NCBI RefSeq assembly: GCF_038618305.1
Contig: NZ_CP152017.1
Span: 124,001 to 188,000, forward strand
DNA length: 64,000 nucleotides
Direction: 5' to 3'
DNA from: Sporosarcina sp. FSL K6-2383
GTDB lineage: Bacteria > Bacillota > Bacilli > Bacillales_A > Planococcaceae
The stretch's first letter is position 1. Each line of letters opens with the position of its first letter. The notes beneath the pieces are model-generated. The model was given only the letters and a program-made list of their open reading frames with translations. It was not told the DNA's origin and searched no databases. Below are positions 33,603-42,703 of the stretch, piece after piece. The position numbers and the translations under genes are program-made.

Positions 33603-34763
33603 TCATTTAATCGAAACATACCCCGTCTTCTCCACAATTTCCTGCCCTTGCTCCGACAATATCCAATCGATGAATGCATCAACATGCGGATTATCACTAC
33701 CAGCAGTCACCGCATACAACTCGTTCGTAATCGGATACTCGCCAGATCGAACGGTGTCCTTCGTTGGCTCTACACCATTTACGGCTAGTAAACGAATGCT
33801 ATTATTATTCGTCATTTCCGTTGAATAGTATCTAAATGTATAGCCCATCGCATTGTTATAGTTTTTATAGTCGGATACTTGGTCGATGATTGTGCCCATA
33901 AGAGACGCAATGTCCTCGACAGGCGGGTCCATGATTGGCCTGTCACCCATAAAATGCTGGAGAGCTGTCTGGCTACCGCTGTCCTGCGGTCTTTGGAAGG
34001 CACGAATGTCCTTATTCTTGCCGCCGACTTCCTTCCAATTCGTAATATCTCCCGCGTAAATCTCTTTGATTTCATCCTCAGTTAAGCTCTTCACTGGATT
34101 TTTTTCATTGACGAAAAACACAAACGCTTCCTTGCCAATCGGCGTCAATTTCAATTCATTGCCTAATCGCTTCGCCGTCGCCAGCTGCTGATCAGATGGA
34201 GCTGCCGCGAAAATGATATCAACTCTACCGTTAATCAGATTATTATAAGCTTCCCCCGTACGATTCGACATCACTTCACTGTCGTGTTGGTAGTATTCCT
34301 TTTCAGGATAGACAGCCTGTGCGAAAGCCGAATAAATTGGGTAAAGTGCCGTTGCACCGTCTAAAATAGGTAGATTATCTGTAATTTTCAATGTTGAAGG
34401 CTCCGTAAGCGTCACAACCTGTGAATGCTCATGAAAAGGTGCGTAACTAGACGTATCCACATAACCATCCCGAACGACAGGTCTTGTTTTATCATATATT
34501 CCTGGAATCGCAGGAATCAGTGACAAGACTACACCAGCCGTGATGATACGGTAAATGACCTTTTTATACTTATTTTTCTCAAACATAGCCATGGCTAGCA
34601 AAACACCTAACGACACATACAGCACTAGCACAAGTGGCAGTAAAAATGGCAGCCCGCCAAACCAAACATATAACATAGCTATAAGCAAAATCGGCAACAA
34701 AAGACTCATAATGAAGATGAACAACACAACGTCACCCGTCTTTCGAAACACATCTTTCTCCAC
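33603..34763 (-). CDS. PstS-like substrate-binding membrane protein
   Basis: The 386-aa protein has two or three membrane helices in its first 75 residues. A PstS-type phosphate-binding domain follows (from about residue 120), with PILDGATALYPIYSAFA and later IRAFQRPQDSGSQTALQHFM, a signature of phosphate-binding PBP_like_2 proteins. It lacks a lipobox and is membrane-anchored instead. It is 10 kb away from the pst operon on the other strand and lacks permease partners, so a sensing or binding role is possible rather than uptake. Confidence 0.78.
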   Translation of the reverse strand: MEKDVFRKTGDVVLFIFIMSLLLPILLIAMLYVWFGGLPFLLPLVLVLYVSLGVLLAMAMFEKNKYKKVIYRIITAGVVLSLIPAIPGIYDKTRPVVRDGYVDTSSYAPFHEHSQVVTLTEPSTLKITDNLPILDGATALYPIYSAFAQAVYPEKEYYQHDSEVMSNRTGEAYNNLINGRVDIIFAAAPSDQQLATAKRLGNELKLTPIGKEAFVFFVNEKNPVKSLTEDEIKEIYAGDITNWKEVGGKNKDIRAFQRPQDSGSQTALQHFMGDRPIMDPPVEDIASLMGTIIDQVSDYKNYNNAMGYTFRYYSTEMTNNNSIRLLAVNGVEPTKDTVRSGEYPITNELYAVTAGSDNPHVDAFIDWILSEQGQEIVEKTGYVSIK

Positions 34764-34898
34764 ATCACTACCCCCATTTCCGAACCATTCAGATATAAGA
34801 AAACTTTACCACAAAAAATCCATTCTTAGTGTGGAAGAATGGATTTCAGTGTTTCAAAATAGACAACCTTCCTACATATATCATTTTTTACGAATTAA

Positions 34899-34943
34899 AT
34901 ATTCGATACAAATTGAATATTCAACCCTAAGTAGTTATACTAT
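34899..34943 (+). promoter_or_regulatory. Promoter and operator of the ArsR-MFS operon
   Basis: AATATTCGA (34899-34907) and TTGAATATT (34914-34922) form an inverted repeat with one mismatch. TTGAAT (34914-34919) within it doubles as a -35, followed after 17 bp by TATACT. An ArsR-type repressor binding here would block RNA polymerase. Confidence 0.6.
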
Positions 34944-34966
34944 TCAAAAAGAAGAGGTGACAGAAT

Positions 34967-36013
34967 GTGAACTTATTAAACATTACAGCTAGAAAAAGAG
35001 AGTCCTACCAAGTTGAACTTGAGTATTCTTTATTATGGGAAAGTGCGCTAGGCATCGCCGCTATCACGAATACACCTTTAGTAGACACATTAGAGAAGAA
35101 TCATGAATTTGAAAAGCTTAGACTTGAAATGCCCACTACGTTAAAAAACGAACTTGATTATGTAGAACAAAACAATACATGGAAAAGTTTGCTGCAGCTT
35201 TTACATGCTTTTGAGAGCAACTCGAATGACTTGGATAAATTCAATGAGTATATCCATAACCTGAGTGACGAAGAACTTAAATATCGTTGTCTCCCATACT
35301 TTGGAACAGCTCTCCAACAATGTAGGGTGCTTGCGGCAAACGGTAATCGAGAGTCTGTCGATTCAATGAAACAAGCTGCAAAGGACAATCCATTTCTTCC
35401 TGCTTATATTGAGTTTATCTGTCAGGTGAATGTCGTTGATTTAAAAATGCATTTACTCGCTGTCATGTCGTTATGGATTGAAACAGTTATTCATGCTGAC
35501 GCGGATCATTTGCTAACCATTTTGAAAAGGGATTTCGATGAAAAAAATAGTATGAAAGAAAAACTTTCTCCAGAAGAGTTTGTGGCGTGGGCTACTGGTG
35601 GGTCAGAATACGCCCCTGAGCCAAGTGTCCACCGAGTTTTGTTGATTCCCCAACTGACGTATCGACCTTGGACGATTGTTTCAGATATTAAAGGTACGAA
35701 AGTTTTCTATTATCCGATTCCTAACACGAGTATTTTCCCTGATGATAAGTATTTGCCTAACTACTTATTCATTCAAAAACATAAGGCATTGGGTGATGAG
35801 GTGAGGCTTCGCATGATTAAGCTTTTATCTGAGCGTGACTACTCGCTAAAAGAAATTACCCAGCAATTAGAATTAGGAAAATCGACTGTGCATCACCATT
35901 TAAAGATTTTACGAGCCGCTTCTTTAGTTGGCAATCGATCTTCTAACTATTATTTGAAAGAACAATCACTGGCGGGATTATCCAAAGAGTTAGAGCTATA
36001 TTTACACCAATAA
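34967..36013 (+). CDS. ArsR-family regulator with long N-terminal domain
   Basis: The 348-aa protein has an uncharacterised N-terminal region of about 260 residues (the DUF5937-type layout) and a C-terminal ArsR winged helix: HKALGDEVRLRMIKLLSERDYSLKEITQQLELGKSTVHHHLKILRAASLV. The start is GTG with AGAGGTG seven bases upstream. An MFS transporter follows 20 bp later in the same direction. The inverted repeat over the predicted -35 suggests that the protein represses its own operon. The inducer is unknown. Confidence 0.85.
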   Translation: MNLLNITARKRESYQVELEYSLLWESALGIAAITNTPLVDTLEKNHEFEKLRLEMPTTLKNELDYVEQNNTWKSLLQLLHAFESNSNDLDKFNEYIHNLSDEELKYRCLPYFGTALQQCRVLAANGNRESVDSMKQAAKDNPFLPAYIEFICQVNVVDLKMHLLAVMSLWIETVIHADADHLLTILKRDFDEKNSMKEKLSPEEFVAWATGGSEYAPEPSVHRVLLIPQLTYRPWTIVSDIKGTKVFYYPIPNTSIFPDDKYLPNYLFIQKHKALGDEVRLRMIKLLSERDYSLKEITQQLELGKSTVHHHLKILRAASLVGNRSSNYYLKEQSLAGLSKELELYLHQ

Positions 36014-36032
36014 TGCCTAGAAGGAGCGGTTT

Positions 36033-37256
36033 ATGAATAATTCTATCTTAAAGAACCGTGGATTTGTTTCCCTTTGGGCGGGTAGTGCCATCTCTGAATT
36101 AGGCGGCTCCTTTGGAACGTTTTGCAACTCAATTATTGTGTATGAGCTGACGGGATCGAAGCTAGCCTTAGGTAGTATGTGGTTGCTGTACTTCATTCCC
36201 TCCATTTTGTTGCAGTTGGTCAGTGGCCCCTTTATTGATAAATGGAGCCGCAAATGGATTATGATTTTCTCTCAGTGGACAAGGGCTTTGGTTTTTCTTG
36301 TGCCACTTGGAGCCCTGATATTCGGTGGGTTGGACGTCTGGCATATTTATGTTGTGCAAATCATTATTGGGCTTGTTACTCCGCTCTATGTTCCGGCAAG
36401 TCAGGCCATTACACCGACAATTGTCTCAAAGGAACAATTACCGACGGCCAATGCTTATTTGGATGGGACAACCAGACTGATGATGTTTCTCGCACCGGTA
36501 ACTGGTGGGATTGTAATTGAATATGTCGGAACGAATTTGACGCTGTTGCTTGTTTTTATATTGCTAACGGTAAGCGGATTTCTGCTGTTATCAGTGAAGG
36601 AGCAAAGGACTTCTATCGTGATACGGACAACATGGTTGGAACAGTTCACAGAAGGCATTCGCTATTTTTTTCAAGAGCGGACGATTGTCTGGCTCGGGAT
36701 TTTCCTTGCGTTCGTGCAATTTGGTGTCGGGGTTACGATGGTGATCAACTTGCCTTATATCACGGATATTTTGAAAGGGGATTACAAGGATTACGGCTTA
36801 TTTATGGCCGGCTTCCCGTTAGGCTACGTGATGGGGTCAATGTTGGTTGGGAAAGTGAAATTCCACAGTCGAAGAATGTTAATGCTCGGTGCTTTAGTAA
36901 CTGGCGGATTTACTTATATTGCGCTGGGGGTTATTCAAACGATTGCGCTAGCGATTGTTGTGGAAATGATTGCTGGAATTATGATGGCTTTCTTTAGCAT
37001 TCACAACATCACAATTTGCCAGCAGGTAGTTCCGAATCATTTGATGGGAAAAGTGATGTCGGTTCGGTTGGTTATTATTCGCGCCGCGATGCCTATCGGA
37101 ATTGTTGTTAGTGGCATTGTGAGCGAGGTATGGGGGATTAGGCCCTTATATGCTTTGATTGGATCAATTATTAGTATTGTGTCGGTGGTAGGGATTGTCT
37201 TTCCTTATTTTAAGTTTATTGATGGTACATCCAAATCTGAATTGAATCATAAGTGA
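36033..37256 (+). CDS. Major facilitator superfamily efflux transporter
   Basis: The 407-aa protein has 12 hydrophobic helices. The MFS_3-type layout shows FVSLWAGSAISELGGSFGTF at the start and IDKWSRKWIMIFSQW in the loop after helix 2. It is likely a proton-driven exporter of drugs or metabolites, because it is in an operon with its own repressor. AAGGAG precedes the ATG. A MerR gene follows in the same direction with its own promoter. Confidence 0.87.
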   Translation: MNNSILKNRGFVSLWAGSAISELGGSFGTFCNSIIVYELTGSKLALGSMWLLYFIPSILLQLVSGPFIDKWSRKWIMIFSQWTRALVFLVPLGALIFGGLDVWHIYVVQIIIGLVTPLYVPASQAITPTIVSKEQLPTANAYLDGTTRLMMFLAPVTGGIVIEYVGTNLTLLLVFILLTVSGFLLLSVKEQRTSIVIRTTWLEQFTEGIRYFFQERTIVWLGIFLAFVQFGVGVTMVINLPYITDILKGDYKDYGLFMAGFPLGYVMGSMLVGKVKFHSRRMLMLGALVTGGFTYIALGVIQTIALAIVVEMIAGIMMAFFSIHNITICQQVVPNHLMGKVMSVRLVIIRAAMPIGIVVSGIVSEVWGIRPLYALIGSIISIVSVVGIVFPYFKFIDGTSKSELNHK

Positions 37257-37334
37257 GGCCTATGCATTTCTATTTATTGCATGACATTGTTACCCGTTAT
37301 TACCCTCGAATTTTTTAATTATTCTAATTCGCAC

Positions 37335-37365
37335 TTGATTCTAACGTAACGTTAGGTTTTATAAT
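37335..37365 (+). promoter_or_regulatory. MerR-type promoter of the MerR-membrane operon
   Basis: TTGATT (37335-37340) and TATAAT (37360-37365) are separated by 19 bp. The spacer contains the perfect palindrome CTAACG-TAA-CGTTAG, similar to operators of the Mta/TipA group. Confidence 0.8.
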
Positions 37366-37390
37366 AAAAATAAGGAATGGAGGGGTGCGC

Positions 37391-38143
37391 TTGTATTCAA
37401 TAGGTGAGTTAGCTAAGTTGAGCCATTCAACAGTGAGGACGCTTCGTTATTATGATGAAATAGAATTGTTGACTCCTTCACATCTGAGTGATGGCGGGCA
37501 TCGTTATTACGAAGAAGTAGATGTCATTAAACTACATTATATTAAAGCACTAAAAGAAATGGGGTTCAGTTTAACTTCTATACGACAGATGTTAGAACAT
37601 CAGCACTTGAGCCATAAAGAAGCACTTGCCATGCAATTAAAAATGTTAGAACTGGAGAAAGAACGTATTGAGCAACGTACAAGCTCTATTCGATTTCTAC
37701 TTCAGGTGAGTGAATTTGAGGAACTCACCAATTGGAAGGATGTATTTAAACGTTTCCAAATGAACTCCTCTCCCACCCCTATGGAGGTATATGAAAAAAT
37801 TTGGACTAATCATTTTTCAAAAGATGAAGTTCAATCCTTAAAACAACTCCCGAGAATTGGAGACGACACGGAAACAATGAAGGGCTACACTGCGTTAATA
37901 CACGATATTAGACAAAACATTGATATCGATATTACTAGTCCAGAAGCACAAGCATTGGCTGAACGATGGCTTAGCTTAACCAAAACGATTTTTCAAGGGA
38001 ATACTACACTAGCCCAGAAAGTATGGGATAAACAAAAAGAAACGAAAGGAAATATCGGAATGTACCAATTCGACTCAGATATTGTAAATTTCATCGAAAG
38101 AGCATTCGCATATTATTATAAAATAAACTATGAAAAAGAATAA
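37391..38143 (+). CDS. MerR-family regulator
   Basis: The approximately 250-aa protein has a MerR domain (YSIGELAKLSHSTVRTLRYYDEIELLTPS, then HRYYEEVDVIKLHYIKALKEMGFSL), a coiled coil and a C-terminal all-helical domain similar to TipAS (ALAERWLSLTKTIFQGN). TTG at 37391 has GGAGGGG five bases upstream; the GTG at 37385 sits on that site. The 19-bp-spacer promoter is directly before it. It overlaps the next membrane protein gene by 14 bp, so that protein is its likely target or partner. Confidence 0.87.
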   Translation: MYSIGELAKLSHSTVRTLRYYDEIELLTPSHLSDGGHRYYEEVDVIKLHYIKALKEMGFSLTSIRQMLEHQHLSHKEALAMQLKMLELEKERIEQRTSSIRFLLQVSEFEELTNWKDVFKRFQMNSSPTPMEVYEKIWTNHFSKDEVQSLKQLPRIGDDTETMKGYTALIHDIRQNIDIDITSPEAQALAERWLSLTKTIFQGNTTLAQKVWDKQKETKGNIGMYQFDSDIVNFIERAFAYYYKINYEKE

Positions 38144-38810
38144 TAATATAAAAACACACTTTATTTTACTTGAGCTAGTCGTATACATCGGACTCCCCTA
38201 TATGATTTGGACATACGGTAGAGATACAATAGGCGATTATTATGCCATGTTAGTATCAACGCTACCGGCGATTGTCTATACGATTTATCGTTTTTTAAAA
38301 GATCGACAGTTTAATATGGTTGGTGTTTTCATTATTGTTTCACTCACGCTTAGCTCAATTCTCGACTTACTTGCAGGGTCGGCCATTCAAATGCTGTGGA
38401 ATTCTGTTTGGTTGAGTTACGCATTTACAGCCATCTTTATAGTTTCAATGATCATTCAAAAGCCATTAGCCATATACCTAGCAGTCGAGTTCATGTATTT
38501 ACAAGGGTATCCAAAAGAAAATAGTAAAAAGTTATATTTCATGAAAGGAAATGTGAAGTGGTTTCAGTTCGTTACAGCCATTTTCGTTGTTCGAGGATTG
38601 ATGATGAACTCCATTATGGTATGGCTAATTATGAACCACGGAGCTGATGCATTTATGCATTTAATAATCGTTAGAAAAGCACTTGGTTTTGCATTTTCAG
38701 TCTTACTATTTGCAGGATTCACGTATGCCGGTCATAAAACAAGTCAATTAGTGAATGCGCAGGAAAAAGAAGAGACAAAACCCGACTATGTAGTCGAAGC
38801 CCCTGAATGA
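38130..38810 (+). CDS. Hypothetical six-helix membrane protein
   Basis: The 226-aa protein has about six hydrophobic helices (about residues 10-28, 37-53, 62-80, 90-110, 142-160 and 176-200) and a charged tail ending KPDYVVEAPE. The layout resembles VC0807/intracellular septation A-like proteins (IspZ group), but this is weak. Its start lies inside the MerR gene, 14 bp before the MerR stop, which suggests coupling. A terminator lies 35 bp downstream. Confidence 0.7.
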   Translation: MKKNNNIKTHFILLELVVYIGLPYMIWTYGRDTIGDYYAMLVSTLPAIVYTIYRFLKDRQFNMVGVFIIVSLTLSSILDLLAGSAIQMLWNSVWLSYAFTAIFIVSMIIQKPLAIYLAVEFMYLQGYPKENSKKLYFMKGNVKWFQFVTAIFVVRGLMMNSIMVWLIMNHGADAFMHLIIVRKALGFAFSVLLFAGFTYAGHKTSQLVNAQEKEETKPDYVVEAPE

Positions 38811-38847
38811 TTTTTTACGATGGTGGGCCCCTATCAAACAGAACACA

Positions 38848-38874
38848 AAAAAAGATCCTTCCCGGATCTTTTTT
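38848..38874. terminator. Bidirectional terminator
   Basis: AAAAAAAGATCC and GGATCTTTTTT pair perfectly around TTCCC. It sits between the convergent genes ending at 38810 and 38877. Confidence 0.88.
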
Positions 38875-38876
38875 CA

Positions 38877-39068
38877 TTACAATATGTCACAAACCCGGCC
38901 GACTTGTCCGTCTTCGAGGCGCACTTTAATGCCATGTGGGTGAAAGCTTGAGTTGGTCAACAAATCCTTAACGACACCTTCTGTTTTCACACCCGTTCGT
39001 TGGTCTTTCTTTAAAATAACCGCCACTTTTAAGCCTGGTTTTACATCTGCACGATTTTGTCCGTTCAT
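38877..39068 (-). CDS. ywbE: YwbE family protein
   Basis: The 63-aa protein matches the YwbE (DUF2196) family: MNGQNRADVKPGLKVAVILK, then QRTGVKTEGVVKDLLTNS and HPHGIKVRLEDGQVGRV. The family is short and highly conserved, and its function is unknown. AAAGGAAG precedes the ATG. It is monocistronic. Confidence 0.88.
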   Translation of the reverse strand: MNGQNRADVKPGLKVAVILKKDQRTGVKTEGVVKDLLTNSSFHPHGIKVRLEDGQVGRVCDIL

Positions 39069-39231
39069 TTATTAGTCTTCCTTTCTTGTTTGAAGCATGT
39101 TTTGTATGAGAAATTTGTTCGGCTTTTCGATATCCACCCATCAGTTCTCTTTACACACGTTAGCTCTAGCTTACCATAATAGGGATTGGCAGCTATACTT
39201 TCATGGCTGTTCAAGTATTTTCATAAAGATG

Positions 39232-39287
39232 TTGCTTAAATATATCACTTAGTGATATAGTATTTTTAGATATATCACTAAGTGATA
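39232..39287 (+). promoter_or_regulatory. Promoter with two PadR palindromes
   Basis: TTGCTT (39232-39237) and TATAGT (39256-39261) are 18 bp apart. The perfect palindrome TATCACTTAGTGATA lies in the spacer and overlaps the -10. A second, TATCACTAAGTGATA, lies at 39273-39287 just upstream of the ribosome-binding site. Two operators of a PadR repressor are the natural reading. Confidence 0.75.
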
Positions 39288-39303
39288 CAAAGGAGGTGTT
39301 CAA

Positions 39304-39621
39304 TTGAAAGCTTTAAAGCAACTTACGGATTCGATGTTTTACATTATGGCCGCATTGACTGAACCACGTCATGGCTATGCGGTGATGGGGTTAATTGAGG
39401 AAGCAACAAAGGGGGCATTTGTCATTGGACCTGCTTCACTTTATACCATCATTAAAAAGTTGTTGGATCAAGGGCTGATTGTTTTACATGATGATTCGGA
39501 CTCACGTCGAAAAGTGTATGCGTTAACGGAATTAGGACGGACTGTGTTAGCAGAAGATATGGAACGGCGAAAAGGGATGATTCAACTAGCAGAAATAGGC
39601 TTACAGAGGGGGAATCAATAA
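39304..39621 (+). CDS. PadR-family transcriptional regulator
   Basis: The 105-aa protein is a PadR winged helix: LTDSMFYIMAALTEPRHGYAVMGLIEEATKGAFVIGPASLYTIIKKLLDQGLIVLH, then RRKVYALTELGRTVLAEDMERR. The start is TTG with AAAGGAGG seven bases upstream. It overlaps the downstream DUF2812 gene by one base (TAATG). This is the conserved PadR-DUF2812 pair, and palindromes in its promoter indicate autorepression. The inducing signal is unknown. Confidence 0.92.
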   Translation: MKALKQLTDSMFYIMAALTEPRHGYAVMGLIEEATKGAFVIGPASLYTIIKKLLDQGLIVLHDDSDSRRKVYALTELGRTVLAEDMERRKGMIQLAEIGLQRGNQ

Positions 39622-40154
39622 TGGGAAAAACAAAGTATATGATGTCGAGTGGACTTGCTTTTGAGGAAGCTAAAGATATGCAAAAGCTACGTAAAAAATC
39701 ATTACAAGGGTGGCATCTAAAACGATGGAAATTCATGGGCTATGGACTAGAACAGGGCGAGCCAAAGGATATCATCTATAGCATTGATTATCGAAGCCTT
39801 GGCTCTGGCGAAGAATCCGAGTACTTTGAGCTATTTGCACTTAGTGGTTGGGAGCATGTATGTTCAGACAATGGGATACACATCTTCAAAGCACAACCAG
39901 GTACATCGCCGATTTATAGCGATCGCGAATCTTCCATTGATAAAGTCACACGTCTAGGTAAGCCTGTATTTTCAGTAATGCCCGTCTGCCTTGCAATTAC
40001 TGTTATCCTTGGGCTACTTGCACAATTCACTTCTGGTAGCATGCAAAAATTCTTGATTGGGGTATTTGTTTTTTCCTTAGCCATTACAATACCCGCCATC
40101 ATGACTTCGGTAGCGGTTTTTTACCAGAAGTGGAAAGCTAGAAAATTAGCTTAA
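39621..40154 (+). CDS. DUF2812 membrane protein
   Basis: The 177-aa protein begins with a cytoplasmic domain of about 110 residues (MGKTKYMMSSGLAFEEAKDMQKLRKKSLQGWHLKRWKFMGYGLEQG, EYFELFALSGWEHVC). Two membrane helices follow (about residues 122-142 and 148-168). This is the DUF2812 layout, which is almost always paired with PadR. It is the probable target of the regulator encoded upstream, with which it shares a one-base overlap. Function is unknown. Confidence 0.88.
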   Translation: MGKTKYMMSSGLAFEEAKDMQKLRKKSLQGWHLKRWKFMGYGLEQGEPKDIIYSIDYRSLGSGEESEYFELFALSGWEHVCSDNGIHIFKAQPGTSPIYSDRESSIDKVTRLGKPVFSVMPVCLAITVILGLLAQFTSGSMQKFLIGVFVFSLAITIPAIMTSVAVFYQKWKARKLA

Positions 40155-40161
40155 TCGGCAT

Positions 40162-40190
40162 AAAAAAAGATCCTGCTCGGATCTTTTTTA
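40162..40190. terminator. Bidirectional terminator
   Basis: AAAAAAGATCC and GGATCTTTTTT pair perfectly around TGCTC (about 40162-40190). It separates the PadR operon from the opposite-strand APH gene. Confidence 0.88.
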
Positions 40191-40209
40191 TTGTCTAAAT
40201 ACTCCCTTT

Positions 40210-41082
40210 TCAAACTAAACTCTCCACAAACGCATCCATCCGCTCTTCCATCATCGCATCCGTCAACCCCGTCACACCAAACGCCGCCCAACCACTATAA
40301 ACAGTTGGCGGTCCGTCGAGAAAATCAAATGCCGACACAATATCCCAATACGAATCATAAGTAAATGAAGAACCGGCATGCTTTTCATAAGCCGCCAAAA
40401 ATAAATCCGCGATCTCCACGCCATGTAGCAATGCCAAATTCACTCGACAATGCCCCACGTCAATTCCTACCGGCCCTCGACATGCATTTGGCCAATCGAC
40501 GACGCCACTCACTCCATCATCTAACCACAATACATTCGCAGGATGAAAATCACGGTGAATGAATGTCTCACAGAATGCTGGTGCCTCCCCATGTAATCGT
40601 TCAAATACTTCCTGCCACACAGCTGGTTGTTTTGTCCAATCAGGGAGTTGGACTACATCTGGATGCGTATAAGAGGCATATTCCCACAAAAAATCATCCG
40701 CTTCTACACGATGAATCATTGCTAGTATTTTCGCCAATCCATCAGTCCACTTCGTGAAATCCCTTGGCAAAAGTTCAACCCGGCCTTCGACTTTCGTCAT
40801 GAGGATAGACGGCAATCCGCTGGTCTCACCTGTTTCGTCAAACGCAATGATCGATGGTGCCAGAAGTCCACTCGCCGAAGCTTTTTGGAGACTCGCCGCC
40901 TCATGCCGAACGAGATCAGGTTCTTCCATAAGCCACTCCTTATTGTCGAACTGGCGTAACACGATTGTGGATGTTGCCGTTACTACTTCATAAAGGACAG
41001 AGGATGTACTGCCCGGCAGTCGTTTCATAGACTGGACTGCAGCACCTGTTTCCTGCTCTATCCAGTCCTTAATCGTCACCAC
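40210..41082 (-). CDS. Aminoglycoside phosphotransferase (APH)-family kinase
   Basis: The 290-aa protein has the APH/ChoK fold: IVLRQFDNKEWLMEEPDLVRHEAASL (Gly-less lysine region), FCETFIHRDFHPANVLWLDDGVSGVVDWPNACRGPVGIDVGHCRVNLAL. The latter contains the catalytic HRDFHPANV loop and the metal-binding DWPNA. It phosphorylates a small hydroxyl compound, for example an aminoglycoside or a sugar, but the substrate is not identifiable. The start is GTG, 14 bp inside the end of the upstream amidohydrolase, so the two are co-translated. Confidence 0.85.
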   Translation of the reverse strand: MVTIKDWIEQETGAAVQSMKRLPGSTSSVLYEVVTATSTIVLRQFDNKEWLMEEPDLVRHEAASLQKASASGLLAPSIIAFDETGETSGLPSILMTKVEGRVELLPRDFTKWTDGLAKILAMIHRVEADDFLWEYASYTHPDVVQLPDWTKQPAVWQEVFERLHGEAPAFCETFIHRDFHPANVLWLDDGVSGVVDWPNACRGPVGIDVGHCRVNLALLHGVEIADLFLAAYEKHAGSSFTYDSYWDIVSAFDFLDGPPTVYSGWAAFGVTGLTDAMMEERMDAFVESLV

Positions 41083-42646
41083 CTCGATACATCACTTCAC
41101 CCGCAACAACCGTCATCACCACATTCACATGCGCAATCTCTTCCACATCTATCACGAATAAATCCCGATCCAGCACAGTGAAATCAGCGTCAAACCCTAC
41201 AGCTAGCTTGCCTCGTACATCTGCTTTCCCAATCGTTCCGGCACTTCCCGTCGTGAACAAGCCAACCGCTTCAAAGCGGCTCAGCTTTTCATCAGGCAAA
41301 TAGCCTTCGTGCGTTTCACCCGGTTTTCGACGAGCTACAGCCGCGTAAATACCAAGCAATGGATCGACTTCTTCAATTGGCGCATCCGACCCACCGCCAC
41401 AAATAAACCCACGATCGAGTAGCTTTTTCCAAGCATACGCCCAATCAAGACGGTCCTCGCCCAAACGATCCATCACCCATGGGAAATCAGAAGACACAAA
41501 CACCGGCTGAATATCGAGAATAACCGATAACTTTGCCATCCGCTCCACTAGGTCCTCACGCAGCACATTGACATGAATTAAGCGATCGTATTTTCCTTCA
41601 GGTACAGGATACTTTTCAATAGCATCTAACGCCTTTTCCACAGCAGCATCCCCGATAATATGGACAGCAATCGCTTCACCAAATTTTCGAGCCATCGCCA
41701 CAAGCGCATCAATTTCTTCATCCGTCACGACTGTCATGCCCGACAGTTCGGGTGCATCCATATACGGCGCACTTAACAATGCCGTTCTCCCACCAAGTGC
41801 CCCGTCGATGAAAAACTTCATCGCGCCAGGCTCAATCCAAGGTTCATCATACGCCACACCGTCTTCCATCATTTGCTCAAAAACTGTCGACCTTCGTAGC
41901 AAATGAGCACGGAATTTATTGTGCGGACCAATGACGTTTCTAAACGCCTGCATCGGATTGCGATAGTCACCATAATAGCCCATGTCTTCCGTGACGGCAC
42001 CCGTCAAACCAAGTGACAGCAAATCATCGACCGATTTCTGCAACGCCTTTGTCAATGATTGCGCAGTCGGTTCTGGTAACAAGTCTGCGACCAACGCCAT
42101 CGCGCCTTCCTTTAAATAACCCGTTGGCTCACCGTCAGCATCCCTCATAATGACACCATCTACGGGGTCTGGCGTTTCCTTTGTAATACCGGCCAGTTCT
42201 AGTGCACGCGAATTGACCAGCATCGCATGGCGGCATGTCCGTTTCAAAATCATTGGTGATTCCGTCACTTTATCTAATTCCTGACGGGTGAGTATCTTTT
42301 TATCGGGAAAGTTGTTTTCATTCCAACCTTCCCCTACAAACCATTCGTCTGCTCCCAGCCCTTCATGCGCACCAAGCAACATGTCCATCATCTGTTCTGC
42401 AGACGTCGCTTGCGATAAATCCAAACTAAGCAGCTTATCACCATGCCCAATCATATGCATATGACTATCGACGAACCCTGGATATAACACGGCTCCCTTC
42501 AAATCGATCACTTCATCAGCTTGTCCTCGCAACTCTTCATACGTCCCTATTGCACTTATCTTACCATCTTCCGTCAGCAACGCCTCTACGCGATCGCCTT
42601 CCTTTTGCATCGTATAGAACTTGCCGTTATGCCAAAGTGTCTTCAT
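41069..42646 (-). CDS. YtcJ-type amidohydrolase
   Basis: The 525-aa protein has the amidohydrolase fold: an N-terminal beta domain ([10 protein letters not shown]), then the metal-binding [29 protein letters not shown] and [21 protein letters not shown]. This is the YtcJ/imidazolonepropionase-like group of metal-dependent hydrolases that act on C-N bonds; the substrate is unknown. ATG at 42646 has GGGGG seven bases upstream. An APH-type kinase gene overlaps its end. Confidence 0.87.
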   Translation of the reverse strand: MKTLWHNGKFYTMQKEGDRVEALLTEDGKISAIGTYEELRGQADEVIDLKGAVLYPGFVDSHMHMIGHGDKLLSLDLSQATSAEQMMDMLLGAHEGLGADEWFVGEGWNENNFPDKKILTRQELDKVTESPMILKRTCRHAMLVNSRALELAGITKETPDPVDGVIMRDADGEPTGYLKEGAMALVADLLPEPTAQSLTKALQKSVDDLLSLGLTGAVTEDMGYYGDYRNPMQAFRNVIGPHNKFRAHLLRRSTVFEQMMEDGVAYDEPWIEPGAMKFFIDGALGGRTALLSAPYMDAPELSGMTVVTDEEIDALVAMARKFGEAIAVHIIGDAAVEKALDAIEKYPVPEGKYDRLIHVNVLREDLVERMAKLSVILDIQPVFVSSDFPWVMDRLGEDRLDWAYAWKKLLDRGFICGGGSDAPIEEVDPLLGIYAAVARRKPGETHEGYLPDEKLSRFEAVGLFTTGSAGTIGKADVRGKLAVGFDADFTVLDRDLFVIDVEEIAHVNVVMTVVAGEVMYRGGDD

Positions 42647-42703
42647 CACACTTCCCCCTGTTTCTATCTATATGTTGCACCTTCGAGCTGTCGAGAGCTG
42701 TTT

